Positions 53,228 to 62,418 of a stretch of DNA of 64,000 nt are shown here, in pieces (within the stretch, counting starts at the first letter, position 1; each line of letters begins with the position of its first letter). This DNA comes from Chloroflexota bacterium. Its GTDB lineage: Bacteria > Chloroflexota > Anaerolineae > Aggregatilineales > Phototrophicaceae. Both the position numbers and the translations under genes were made by a program. The notes beneath the pieces are model-generated. The model made no database searches, was not told the DNA's origin, and saw nothing but the letters and a program-made list of their open reading frames with translations. The stretch lies in NCBI GenBank assembly GCA_028873975.1, contig JAPPMO010000052.1, positions 60,764-124,763 of the forward strand. Direction: 5' to 3'.

Positions 53228-54103
53228 TCAAGCGCGCACGTTAGGGTCAAGCGCGTCGCGCAAGGCGTCGCCGATGATATTCAATATCAGCACAACCAGG
53301 GTGATGGTGATGCCGGGGAAAACGGCGATCCACCACTGCGTCCGCATATAATTGCGCCCGTCAGCCAGCATCGCGCCCCATTCCGGCGTCGGCGGGCTGA
53401 CCCCAAGGCCCAGAAAGCTCAAACTGGCGCCCGTGACGATAGCGCCGGAAACGCCCAGCGTCGTCAATACAATCAAGGGTCCCAGCACCCCGGGCAGAAC
53501 GTGGAAAAACATGATGCGGGGCGAGCCCGCGCCCATACTGCGCGCCGCCATCACATATTCCATCTCGCGGATGGACAGGGTGATGCCCCGGATGAGACGG
53601 GCATAGGTCGGCAGGGAGAAAAAAGCGATGGCGAAGATCACATTCGTCATGTTCGAGCCCAGCAGGCTCACCAGCCAAATCGCCAGAATCAGCCCCGGGA
53701 AAGCCAGGATCAAGTCCATCACGCGCATGATGAAGTCATCGACCAAGCCCCCGACGAAACCGCCGATCAGTCCCAGCGGCACGCTGACCAGGGTGCTCAG
53801 CGCGATCGACAGGAAGCCGACCTGCAAGGACACGCGCCCGCCGTACAAGACGCGGCTCATGATATCGCGCCCCAACTTGTCGGTGCCAAAGGGATGCGCC
53901 AGCGATGGTCCCAGGTTGCGCTCCGGCGTATTGCGCTCGATGGGATCATAGGGCGTGACAACATCCGCGAAAAGGACTGCCAGCAAAATCAACGCCAGGC
54001 AAACGAGGCTCAGCACCGCCACGCGATTCCTGACAAACTTCAGGATAGCCAGCTCGTACAAGCCGGTTGGGCGCTCGCCGCCCCCCAATCGCTTCACAGA
54101 CAA
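53228..54103 (-). CDS. Peptide ABC transporter permease, DppC type (third transporter)
   Basis: 291 residues with a TTG at 54103; a GTG at 54097 with AGGG seven bases upstream is an equally good start. FGTDKLGRDIMSRVLYGGR (core GTDKLGRDIMSR) near residue 73 is the OppC motif, and REMEYVMAARSMGAGSPR near 180 the EAA loop. Ends LRDALDPNVRA. It follows its DppB partner by three bases and converges with the RpiR gene (2 bases between stops). Confidence 0.94.
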   Translation of the reverse strand: MSVKRLGGGERPTGLYELAILKFVRNRVAVLSLVCLALILLAVLFADVVTPYDPIERNTPERNLGPSLAHPFGTDKLGRDIMSRVLYGGRVSLQVGFLSIALSTLVSVPLGLIGGFVGGLVDDFIMRVMDLILAFPGLILAIWLVSLLGSNMTNVIFAIAFFSLPTYARLIRGITLSIREMEYVMAARSMGAGSPRIMFFHVLPGVLGPLIVLTTLGVSGAIVTGASLSFLGLGVSPPTPEWGAMLADGRNYMRTQWWIAVFPGITITLVVLILNIIGDALRDALDPNVRA

Positions 54104-54106
54104 GCC

Positions 54107-55030
54107 CTATTCGTAGCGAATGCGCGGATCGACAAGAGCATAGATGATATCCACCAGCAGATTCACAAAAACAAAGGAAGCGGCGACCAAGATCACCGCG
54201 CCCTGAATCATCGGATAATCCCGATTGGAAATGGCGTCAATCGCCAGACTGCCGACGCCGGGCAAATGGAAGATGCTTTCCGTGATCACCGCGCCGCCCA
54301 GCAAGCCGCCGACCGACAAGCCGACCACCGTGATCACCGGTATCAACGTATTCTGCAGCGCATGGCGCACTAGCACGCGCCGTTGCGCCAGGCCCTTGGC
54401 CCGCGCCGTGCGCACGTAATCGGCGCTTAAGACCTCGATCATGCTCGAGCGCGTCAAGCGCGCGATCAATGCGCTTTGACCCAGTCCCAGCGTCGCCACC
54501 GGCAGAACGAAATGCTTCCAGGTGCCGACGCCCTGTACCGGCAAAATGCGCAACCCTACCGAGAAAATGAGTATCAGCATCAAGCCCAGCCAGAAGGTGG
54601 GAATCGAGTAGAACAGCACCGCCACGACAATGCCGAAATTGTCAATCCAGGTGCGCTGATACACCGCCGTCGCCACGCCGATGACCAAGCCTAAACTCGT
54701 GCCGATGGCGACGCACAGAAAGGTCAATGTCGCCGTGAAAGGAAATGCCTTGGCGATCACGCCCGCGACCGGCTCGCGAAACTTGACCGAGCGCCCCAGA
54801 TCGCCCTGAATGAAGTTGCGCAGAAAGATCAAGTATTGCTCGATGAGCGGGCGATCCAAGCCCAGATTATGGCGAATCTGCTCGATCAATTCCGGCGTGG
54901 CGCGGTCCCCCGCCATCACCTTGGCCGGGTCGCCGGGCAATGCCACCCGCAGCATGACAAAGACGACCGTTGTCACGCCCAGGATCAGCGGAAAGGCGAT
55001 CAAGATGCGGCGCAGGATATACTTGCTCAA
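54107..55030 (-). CDS. Peptide ABC transporter permease, DppB type (third transporter)
   Basis: 307 residues with a TTG start at 55030, preceded by GAAGGG. Six helices. LRVALPGDPAKVMAG near residue 28 is the DppB loop. The EAA loop YVRTARAKGLAQRRVLVRHAL (core RTARAKGLAQRRV) is near 208, and the end reads LVDPRIRYE. The downstream neighbour is the DppC partner, the upstream one the binding protein. No ATPase gene adjoins. Confidence 0.94.
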   Translation of the reverse strand: MSKYILRRILIAFPLILGVTTVVFVMLRVALPGDPAKVMAGDRATPELIEQIRHNLGLDRPLIEQYLIFLRNFIQGDLGRSVKFREPVAGVIAKAFPFTATLTFLCVAIGTSLGLVIGVATAVYQRTWIDNFGIVVAVLFYSIPTFWLGLMLILIFSVGLRILPVQGVGTWKHFVLPVATLGLGQSALIARLTRSSMIEVLSADYVRTARAKGLAQRRVLVRHALQNTLIPVITVVGLSVGGLLGGAVITESIFHLPGVGSLAIDAISNRDYPMIQGAVILVAASFVFVNLLVDIIYALVDPRIRYE

Positions 55031-55156
55031 AGATCAGCCCTTCGATAGTTGTTGCCCCGCTTTAGCCCCTCTCTGGTGGTCCGCGCCGGCAGGCAGTGCC
55101 TGCGCGACCTCACTGAAAAGGCGGAGACGCGAATGCAATGAAACCAGCAAAGAAAG

Positions 55157-55198
55157 TCCCTCCCCCTTTATTGGGGGAGGGAGCGTAAGGTGGGGGCC
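55157..55198. repeat. Single G-rich palindromic repeat after the binding-protein gene
   Basis: CCCTCCCCC and GGGGGAGGG form a 9-bp stem around TTTATT at about 55158-55181, with the GGTGGGGG tail following. On the transcribed (minus) strand it lies directly after the binding-protein stop. Confidence 0.7.
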
Positions 55199-56791
55199 TT
55201 ATTCCGTCTCGAAGTAAGCGTTCCAGTACAGGAAGCTCAAGTCCGGATGGATGCGCCAGTTTTCCAGTTCGGCGCGCACGCCGGTCAGCGCCGGCGGCAC
55301 AGCCAAATAGACCCAGGGCGAGGCTTCGATGATGTATTCGCTGACCGCTGTCACCGCTTCGTAACGCAGGTCCGGGTCCAATTGCGTGTCGGCGGCGTTC
55401 AGCAAGCCCGTCAGCTCGTCGGTGGAGAACCAGGCGCGGTTGCTGCCGCCCTTGCGCTCCGGATCGAAGAAGTAGGTCAGGATGCTGGGATCGCTGTAGC
55501 CATAGAGCAGCAGGAACAAGTCGTGCTCGCCGGTCGTGGTCAAGTCGATCAAAGCCGAGAATTCCAGCAGTTGGATCTCCAGCGGGATGCCGACATCGCG
55601 CCACTGCGCTTCCAGCACTTCGGCTTGGCGGCGCCATTCGTCCGGCGAGGCTGTGGCCAGCGGCACCGACCAGGCATTCCCGTCGGGGTCTTCGCGCAAG
55701 CCATCGCCATCGGCATCGACATAACCCAGCGAATCGAGCAGCTCGCTGGCTTTGTCTGGGTCAAAGCTCGGGGCGACTGCGTCCAGATCGGGGTTGTGGC
55801 CCCAGATGGTCGGCGGCAGCGGCTGATAAAGCGGCTGCGCCAGATCTTCCCAAGCCAGGGTGACGAATTCTTCGCGGTTGGTGGCATAAGCGAAGGCGCG
55901 CCGCAGATCCGGGTTGGTCCAGGGGTCCTTCGAGGTGTTGAAACCGACATAACGGATCTGGTTCAGCTGCGCGATGTCCACGTCAATATCGGGATTGGCT
56001 TGCGCGTCCGCCAGGTTTTGCGTCGGGATGCCCGCCAGCGAGACTTCGCCAGTCTCCAGCGCCGCCAATACGGTCTGCTCTTCGCCGATGAACAGGATCT
56101 GCAATTCCTCCAGGAAGACCGGACCCGGGTGATCATACAGTTCTTCCGGCGCCCAGGTGAAATCGGGATTGCGCTCGAAGAGCACATAGTTGTCCGTGAC
56201 CAGTTCCTTGAAGATGAAGGGCCCGCCGCCGACCGGGCTGGTGCCGAAATCGTCGGGTCCCAAGGCTTCATAAGCCGTTGGCGAAACGATTTCCAAGCCC
56301 GACAGCACGAAGAACAAGGGCGCGTAGGGCGAGGCAAGATGCATGGTAAAGCTGTAGTCGCTGTTGATCTCGACCGCTTCCAACAAACCGATCAGATCGC
56401 GACCCTGCGAAGCCCCCGTGTCCGGATTGGCGTATCGATCCAGATTCCATTTGATCGCTTCCGCGTCAATCGGGCTGCCGTCGGTGAAGCTGGCAAAGTC
56501 GATCAGGTTGATGGTCAAAGCCTTGGAATCTTCCGATACTTCCCAGGTATCAGCCAGGAAGCCGATATAACTCATGTCCTCAGCCCGCGAGAACAGGGTC
56601 GGATAAATGGCGTAATGTGGCCAGCTATGCCATGACGATACAAATGGATCGAGCGAGGTGTTGGAATTGGCATCGGCTACGACCAGGCGCCCACCCCTGC
56701 CTTCCATCATATCTTGCGCCATGACAGCGCCGCCCAGCATCACAAATGCGAGCAGAATCAGTACAAAAATTGCCAGTCTTGACTTAAACAC
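55199..56791 (-). CDS. Peptide-binding protein, family 5 (third transporter)
   Basis: 530 residues from the GTG at 56791, which lies eight bases after AGGAGG; a GTG two codons earlier is too close to it. Signal peptide about residues 1-26 ending Val-Met-Ala-Gln. Motif order is normal: SWHSWPHYAIYPTLF, EDSKALTINLIDFASFTDGSPIDAEAIKWNL (core FTDGSPIDAEAIKWN) near 92, SPVGGGPFIFKEL near 187, DLRRAFAYATNREEFV near 290, VLEAQWRDVGIPLEIQ near 395. Secreted. It probably binds oligopeptides or related compounds for the permeases at 54107 and 53228. Confidence 0.93.
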   Translation of the reverse strand: MFKSRLAIFVLILLAFVMLGGAVMAQDMMEGRGGRLVVADANSNTSLDPFVSSWHSWPHYAIYPTLFSRAEDMSYIGFLADTWEVSEDSKALTINLIDFASFTDGSPIDAEAIKWNLDRYANPDTGASQGRDLIGLLEAVEINSDYSFTMHLASPYAPLFFVLSGLEIVSPTAYEALGPDDFGTSPVGGGPFIFKELVTDNYVLFERNPDFTWAPEELYDHPGPVFLEELQILFIGEEQTVLAALETGEVSLAGIPTQNLADAQANPDIDVDIAQLNQIRYVGFNTSKDPWTNPDLRRAFAYATNREEFVTLAWEDLAQPLYQPLPPTIWGHNPDLDAVAPSFDPDKASELLDSLGYVDADGDGLREDPDGNAWSVPLATASPDEWRRQAEVLEAQWRDVGIPLEIQLLEFSALIDLTTTGEHDLFLLLYGYSDPSILTYFFDPERKGGSNRAWFSTDELTGLLNAADTQLDPDLRYEAVTAVSEYIIEASPWVYLAVPPALTGVRAELENWRIHPDLSFLYWNAYFETE

Positions 56792-56972
56792 GTTCACTTC
56801 CTCCTGAAATAGACAATTCGATTAAAAGCGCCTTGCGCTAGATCTCTAGCGATAAGTCCTCCTTTTCTGAACAGCCAAACTGCTTATAAACCCTTGACTT
56901 GCGCCTCGGTTCGGCGCCAAAAACGCGACATTCCTTGGCGCTCCTCGCTGCCGCGGGGCGGCTTCATCCAGT

Positions 56973-57890
56973 TCAGTCTGGCGCTAGAAACGCCTCATAG
57001 ACGGCGATGCCAATCTCGCCCATCGCGCTCTCGACTTCGAAAACGCGCTGATGATGCGCCGCCGGCTTATTCCAGTAGGGCGCCTCGTCCCATTCGGTGA
57101 AAATCGTCAAAATCACATGATTGCTTTCGCCAAGCATGATGATGCCGCTGTCATTGCGGATGCCGCCGATGGTGCCTGTCTTGTGCGCGACTTTGACGCC
57201 GGGCGGCAAGAAGCGCGACAGACGGACATTGAATTGCTGCTTGAGCAGGATATCCATCGCGATTTCTCGCGCGTCGCCATCGAAAAGTTCCCCGTTATAG
57301 ATCTTGTGCAGCAGGCTGTTCATGGCATTGGCTGTGCAGACATTGTTCTCCGGTCCCTTGCTGAAAGCCATGCCATCGCGCAAAATATCATGCTTCGCGC
57401 TCCAGGCGATCAACTCCTCCAGCGGCAGATCCAGGGCCTCTGGCGGGAACAAATAGCGCAGCAATTCCTTGCAATTGTGCTTGAAAGCGATCTCGCTCAG
57501 CCCGATCTCGCGCATATAGCCTTCGATAACCGCCGCCCCGCCCAGCGCCTCCACCATCATGTCGGTCGCGGTATTGTCGCTGATGATGATCATCAAAGTC
57601 AGCAAGTCGCGCACGGTCGGCTGCAAGCCGCTCTCGAAATAAGGCAAGATGCCACTGCCCAAGCTCTTGTCCTCGTCGCCGAGCGCGAGGCGACTGTCGA
57701 GGCTTAGCTCGCCCCCAGCCAGCTGCCGGCAGGCGGTCGCCAGTATGGGGATTTTGAAAGTGCTGGCCATCGGGAAGGGCTCGTCGCCATTCACATCGGC
57801 TTGCCTGCCCGATTCAATATGCCAGACTGCCACGCCGACGTGGATCTCAGCCGCCTCTGCAATGCCCGCGATTGTCTCGGCTAGGCTCAT
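56973..57890 (-). CDS. Serine hydrolase of the class A beta-lactamase fold
   Basis: 305 residues, ATG at 57890, overlapping the stop region of the racemase gene by coupling (2-base gap). The active-site motifs are Ser43-x-x-Lys46 (STFK), SDN at 104-106 and KTG at 237-239. A clear omega-loop ExxLN glutamate is not seen; the region reads RYLFPPEALDLP. No signal peptide is present, whereas resistance beta-lactamases are exported. A cytoplasmic D-peptidase, amidase or esterase acting on imported peptides is therefore more likely than drug resistance. Located between a peptide transporter and a racemase gene. Confidence 0.85.
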   Translation of the reverse strand: MSLAETIAGIAEAAEIHVGVAVWHIESGRQADVNGDEPFPMASTFKIPILATACRQLAGGELSLDSRLALGDEDKSLGSGILPYFESGLQPTVRDLLTLMIIISDNTATDMMVEALGGAAVIEGYMREIGLSEIAFKHNCKELLRYLFPPEALDLPLEELIAWSAKHDILRDGMAFSKGPENNVCTANAMNSLLHKIYNGELFDGDAREIAMDILLKQQFNVRLSRFLPPGVKVAHKTGTIGGIRNDSGIIMLGESNHVILTIFTEWDEAPYWNKPAAHHQRVFEVESAMGEIGIAVYEAFLAPD

Positions 57891-57892
57891 GA

Positions 57893-59050
57893 TTAGGCTC
57901 CGCCCCCGTAAGGATAGTTGTCGCGCCAGGCTTGCTTCGCTTCTTCCAGGCGGTCCCGCTGCACGTCGACGCCGATGCCAGCGCCATCCGCCACAGCCAG
58001 CGTACTGTCGTCGCCGAGCGCAAATGGCGGTTCCGTCAGATCGGGATCAAAATAGCGGTCGGTCGCCGAGATATCCGACGGCAAGTTGACCGCGGGTAAA
58101 GCCGCAAAAGACAAATTCGCCGAGCGGCCAATGCCGCATTCCAACATGCCGCCGATCCAAAGCGGCAGATCATTCTCGACGCAGATGCGGTAAATTTCCA
58201 GGCATTCGCTGAAGCCGCCCACCCGCGCCGGCTTCAAGTTCAGGATGCCTATCGCGCCCACTTGCAGCGCCACAAGCAAGTCGCTCGCCGATTTGACGCT
58301 CTCGTCCAGGCAGATCCGCGTAGCCATGCGCGACTGCAAAAGCCCGTGCTGATAGATGTCATCGTGGGGCAGCGGCTGCTCTATCATCAGCAAGTTGAAC
58401 TGATCCAAAGCCGCCAAATGCTCAGCATCGCCGATGTCATAATCGCTGTTGGCATCCAGCATCAGCAGAATATCGGGAAATCGCGCCCGCACCGCCCGCG
58501 CTACCTCGATATCCCAGCCGCGCTTGATCTTGAGCTTGATGCGGCAATAACCCTGATCCAGGCGCGCGGACACCGCCGCCACGGTCGCGTCCAGCGATTC
58601 CTGAATGCCTATGCTGACACCCACCGTCGCCCGCCCCTCCGTTTCGTGACCGTCGGGCGCGTAATGGGCGAAGCAATCGGTCAGCCGCAGATCGTTTTCT
58701 TTGGCAAAGGCGTCCCAAACCGCCGCTTCCAAGCCAGCCCGCGCATGATGATTGCCGCGGAAACGCCGAATCAGCGCCGGAAAATCGGTCGGGTGATCCA
58801 GCCTCTGGCCGATCACCGCCGGCGCCAGGAACTGTGACAAGATATGCGTCGCCGTCTCGGCCGTCTCCTGTCCATAGCCGGGCCACAACTCAATCGAGCA
58901 TTCGCCCCAGCCTGTCACGCCGGTCCCCGTGCTCAACTCCACCAACACCGCCACCTTGTGCGTTTCCGCGCCGAAGCTGGTCTCAAATGCTTGTAAATAG
59001 GGCAGCAGCACCGTGTGCAACTGAAGGGATTTTATCGTTATCGGCTTCAA
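57893..59050 (-). CDS. MenC/N-acylamino-acid racemase-type enolase superfamily enzyme
   Basis: 385 residues from a TTG at 59050 after AAAGGACG; a longer frame up to 59128 has no better start. Motifs of the o-succinylbenzoate synthase/NAAAR group: GWGECSIE near 47, two candidate lysines in KLKIK (172-176), Asp199 (LMLDAN), Glu224 (IEQPL), Asp249 (LDES), Lys273 (NLKPAR) and GGMLECGIGR near 300. Some members make menaquinone precursors, others racemise N-acyl amino acids or epimerise dipeptides. No other men gene adjoins, and the coupled serine hydrolase and peptide transporter favour amino-acid or dipeptide racemisation. Confidence 0.88.
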   Translation of the reverse strand: MKPITIKSLQLHTVLLPYLQAFETSFGAETHKVAVLVELSTGTGVTGWGECSIELWPGYGQETAETATHILSQFLAPAVIGQRLDHPTDFPALIRRFRGNHHARAGLEAAVWDAFAKENDLRLTDCFAHYAPDGHETEGRATVGVSIGIQESLDATVAAVSARLDQGYCRIKLKIKRGWDIEVARAVRARFPDILLMLDANSDYDIGDAEHLAALDQFNLLMIEQPLPHDDIYQHGLLQSRMATRICLDESVKSASDLLVALQVGAIGILNLKPARVGGFSECLEIYRICVENDLPLWIGGMLECGIGRSANLSFAALPAVNLPSDISATDRYFDPDLTEPPFALGDDSTLAVADGAGIGVDVQRDRLEEAKQAWRDNYPYGGGA

Positions 59051-59243
59051 ATCATCGTCCTTTTCGCCGCGCTTATGCCTCGCAAAGATGAAAACCTGGC
59101 GCTTGTCAGCGCAGCGGCCTATGAGCAAAGTTTATCAATTATAGCAAGCCGACTTGCCTTTGTAAAACTTGGCGCAGAATAATTTGCGCATCGCCCGGCG
59201 AAAGTCTATATTTGACAGTATTCAAGTGAATGGACGGTCCCTA

Positions 59244-60707
59244 ATGAAAGTATTCGCGGGCGGAATCGAAACAGAGACCAACACCTTTTCTCCGATGCCG
59301 ACCGGCCTGGCTGACTTCGAGGTCATCCGCGCCGCCGACTTGGACGAGACCATGGACCTCGGCGGCTTTGGCGGTCCCTTCAATATCTTCCGCCGCCGCT
59401 GCCGGGAACGCGGCTGGGACTACATATTCAGTCTCTATGCCTTTGCCCAACCGGCCGGCACAACCGCGCGCGCAGCCTACGAAAGCCTGCGCGATGAGCT
59501 GCTGGCGGCGCTGGAAGCGGCGCTGCCGGTCGATATCGTCCTGCTCCCGCTGCACGGCGCGATGGTCGCGGAAGGCTACGACGACTGCGAAACCGATATC
59601 GTCACCCGCGTCCGCGGCATCGTCGGTCTCGATGCCAAGATCGGCGTCGAACTCGACCTGCACTGCGATCTCACGCAAACCCTGATCGACATGACAGACG
59701 CCGTCGTCATCTTCAAGGAGTACCCGCACGTCGACATCAACGACCGCGCCGAGGAACTCTTCAGCATCATCGCCGACGCCGCCGAGGGAAAGACGCAGCC
59801 AACTATGGCCCTCTTCGATCCCAAGATGATCGGCCTCTACCTGACGCCCTTCGAGCCGATGCGCTCTTTTGTCGACGCCATGATCGCGCGCGAACAGGAA
59901 CCGGCTGTGCTCTCGCTCTCGCTGGCGCACTGCTTCCCCTGGGGCGATGTGCCCACCTGCGGCACGCAAATGCTGGCGATCACCGATGACGACCCCGCTC
60001 TGGCGGCGCGACTGGCGAGTGAATTCGGCAAGAAACTCTTCGCCATGCGCCACGAGCTCGCTCCGAATTCCCTGCCCTTGGAGGAAGCGCTCGACCGGGC
60101 GCTGGCCCGCCGATCGGGCTTGGTTGTCATCGCCGATCAATCGGACAATGCCGGCGGCGGAGCGCCTAGCGATTCCACCTTCGCGCTGCGGGCCCTGCTC
60201 GAGCGTGGCGCGACCGACGTCGCCCTGGGCATGATCTGGGATCCCGTCGCCGTCCAGGTGGCAATGTCCGCCGGCGCCGGCGCGACGCTGGATCTGCGCC
60301 TCGGCGGCAAGATGGGTCCCATGTCGGGTGATCCGCTCGACCTGCGCCTGACCGTCGCAGGCATCATCCCCGATATGAAACAGCAGTGGACGCAGACCGA
60401 AGGTCCGGTAGCCATTGCCTGTGGAGATGCCGTCGCCCTGCATTGCCAAGGCATTGACATCATCGTCAACAGCCAGCGCGGTCAGGTCCTCAGCCCCACG
60501 GTCTTCTCGAACTTCGGCATTGATCCTCAATCGAAACGGCTGCTGGTGGTCAAATCGACCCAGCATTTCTACGCCGGCTTCTCCCCCATCGCCGACGAGA
60601 TCATCTATATGGCCGCCCCCGGCGCGATTCCGCCGCTCTTCACGGAAATCCCATATCAGCGCGCCGACCTCAACAAATATCCCTGGGTGGACGATCCCTT
60701 CGCCTGA
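59244..60707 (+). CDS. M81 family metallopeptidase (MlrC-like)
   Basis: 487 residues from the ATG at 59244; the upstream frame extension has poor context. MlrC/M81 motifs: GGIETETNTFSP at residues 6-17, LLPLHGAMVAEGYDDCETD (core LPLHGAMVAEGYDD) near 108, GVELDLHCDLT near 138 with zinc-ligand His, KEYPHVDINDRAEE near 163, CFPWGDVPTCG near 235 and DQSDNAGGGAPSDST near 298. Microcystinase C cleaves linearised peptides; family members otherwise act on unknown small peptides. Length fits the family. Divergent from the racemase gene, with about 190 bases between. Confidence 0.92.
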   Translation: MKVFAGGIETETNTFSPMPTGLADFEVIRAADLDETMDLGGFGGPFNIFRRRCRERGWDYIFSLYAFAQPAGTTARAAYESLRDELLAALEAALPVDIVLLPLHGAMVAEGYDDCETDIVTRVRGIVGLDAKIGVELDLHCDLTQTLIDMTDAVVIFKEYPHVDINDRAEELFSIIADAAEGKTQPTMALFDPKMIGLYLTPFEPMRSFVDAMIAREQEPAVLSLSLAHCFPWGDVPTCGTQMLAITDDDPALAARLASEFGKKLFAMRHELAPNSLPLEEALDRALARRSGLVVIADQSDNAGGGAPSDSTFALRALLERGATDVALGMIWDPVAVQVAMSAGAGATLDLRLGGKMGPMSGDPLDLRLTVAGIIPDMKQQWTQTEGPVAIACGDAVALHCQGIDIIVNSQRGQVLSPTVFSNFGIDPQSKRLLVVKSTQHFYAGFSPIADEIIYMAAPGAIPPLFTEIPYQRADLNKYPWVDDPFA

Positions 60708-61288
60708 GTGCTACTGCATATCGCGATACCAAAATCAGAACAGGAAAATCGCGCATCGGAGTAGGACCACTAAGTCACGCCACTCCAAAATAAAAGTCGG
60801 CGGTAGGTGCGACCCGGCGGAGCCTGTTGAAAAAGCGCTAAAACCCCCACCCCAAACCCTATGCCCCCTCGGTCCCCCGCTGTCGGGGGATGCTTCCCAT
60901 AAAGAGGGAGGGGCTTTAACGGCTTATTAGGGTTCAAAAGCTCCCCTTCCCTCATTTTGGGGGTAAAGGGCTGGGGGATGGGGGCAGTATTTCAACAGAG
61001 TCCGCCGGGGCGCCCGCAAAATGGAGACATCTACTAAGGTTTTCTCTGTGCGCTCTGTGTACTCTGTGTTTAGATTTTTGCACGACTTACTTGGACTTAC
61101 TTCATGTGTCCTCTTATTTAATGAACTACGATCTGCGGTAGCCGAGCGGGTTTATTATTTTGTGTGAGCGCGGTAGCCCAAATTCGCCGGTTACGCCCGA
61201 GCGGCTGTGATTAAATTTTGGTTCTGGTGCGATTGCTCTGCAATGTGATATCCGAGAGCATGTCATCACGCGCTTTAACGATACCGTA
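60708..61288. repeat. 580-base intergenic repeat region
   Basis: No gene. 60806-60834 and 60988-61015 are inverted arms (core CCCGGCGGA and CTGTTGAAA) that enclose a BIME-like G-rich block (60841-60987). 61034-61098 is a CTCTGTG-type block followed by GACTTACTTGG. 61232-61246 (GTGCGATTGCTCTGC) resembles a MITE end. The stretch 61100-61230 shows nothing recognisable. Confidence 0.7.
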
Positions 61289-62308
61289 TCAATACATCAA
61301 CTCAATGTTCAGCAAGTTTTCCATCGGCTCGTCAGCAAGATAATGGCGCAGGTTGCGGATGAACAATTCGGTCAATTTGCCGTTTTCGGTATCGGCCGTG
61401 CTGGCGGAGTGATGGCTGATGATGACGTTGGGCAAATCCCAGAGCGGGTCGTCGGCCGGCAGCGGCTCGGGATCGGTGACATCCAGCGCCGCGCCCCCAA
61501 GCTGCCCTTCCACAAGCGCCTCCGTTAAAGCCGCTTGGTCGACCAGAGCGCCGCGCGCGATATTGATCAGATAGGCGCCCGGCTTCAACAGGGCGATGCG
61601 TTCAGCATCCAGCAAGCCATCCGTTTCCGGCGTATGCGGCAGGCATAGCACCAGAAAATCGACTTGCGGGAGCATCTCCTCCAGTTGAGAAAGGGCGAAC
61701 AGGAGGTCGACGTCATCTACTGCTCGACGGACATCGCGCCGCGTGCCAATAATGCGCATGCCGAAAAACCGACAGACAGCCGCCAGGTCGCGACCGATCT
61801 TGCCCAAGCCGAGGATGCCAACGGTCATGCCGCGCAATTCGGTATTATTGAAGCGTTGCCAATGGCGCGCGCGCTTCTGTTCATCCATCAAAGGAAAGTT
61901 TTTGACGAAGGTCAACATGGCCATCAGGCAGAACTCCGAGAGAGGCCGGGCGTGGACGCCGCTGGCGGTGGTGAAAATCCAGCCCGGCCGGTCATAGCCG
62001 TAACCTTTGACGAACTGCCCGATGCCGGCGCTGGTCGTTTGGATCCATTTCAGATTATGCGCGAACTGCGGCAGATCCTCGCGATGTGTGTGGTCGAAGT
62101 CGAAGAGGATGTCGGCTTCTGACAGCAGCGCGCGCCATTCAGCTTCTTGTTCGGCGCTGCGCTCGATGACAGCCGTATGGTGCGCCTGAAATAGCGGCGC
62201 GCCGATCAGATCGGGACGGTAGACGACTTCAACTTGCGGGACTGCCTTGCGGATGCGGTCAATGTGTTCGGGTTCCAGGTAAGACGCGATCAAGACCTTG
62301 AGCGGCAT
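61289..62308 (-). CDS. D-2-hydroxyacid dehydrogenase (NAD-binding)
   Basis: 339 residues, ATG at 62308. Rossmann domain with VGILGLGKIGRDLAAV near residue 163 (GxGxxG). The catalytic trio is visible: Arg in INIARGALVD near 255, Glu in VTDPEPLP near 282 and His in ISHHSAST near 299. The family reduces 2-oxo acids to D-2-hydroxy acids or the reverse. IARGALVD in place of the usual SRGxxVD is a common variant. It stands alone on its strand between repeats and the divergent HNH gene. Substrate unknown. Confidence 0.93.
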   Translation of the reverse strand: MPLKVLIASYLEPEHIDRIRKAVPQVEVVYRPDLIGAPLFQAHHTAVIERSAEQEAEWRALLSEADILFDFDHTHREDLPQFAHNLKWIQTTSAGIGQFVKGYGYDRPGWIFTTASGVHARPLSEFCLMAMLTFVKNFPLMDEQKRARHWQRFNNTELRGMTVGILGLGKIGRDLAAVCRFFGMRIIGTRRDVRRAVDDVDLLFALSQLEEMLPQVDFLVLCLPHTPETDGLLDAERIALLKPGAYLINIARGALVDQAALTEALVEGQLGGAALDVTDPEPLPADDPLWDLPNVIISHHSASTADTENGKLTELFIRNLRHYLADEPMENLLNIELMY

Positions 62309-62418
62309 ATCGTCTGCTCCTTGTGCGACTGCCTGCGGACTGTAGCCTAAAGCGCTGCTGATGCAATGGTATTCTGATATGGTAGATGGTTGCGATGCAA
62401 GTGTCGATTGGAGGCAAG

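Noticed and set aside
56973-57890. Antibiotic-resistance beta-lactamase
   Set aside because: No signal peptide and no clear omega-loop glutamate; context is peptide metabolism.
57893-59050. Menaquinone biosynthesis gene menC
   Set aside because: No other menaquinone gene is near and the family also holds N-acylamino-acid racemases; the neighbourhood favours the latter.
59241-60566. 441-codon frame antisense to the M81 peptidase
   Set aside because: Same codon-bias shadow; the sense protein carries complete M81 motifs.
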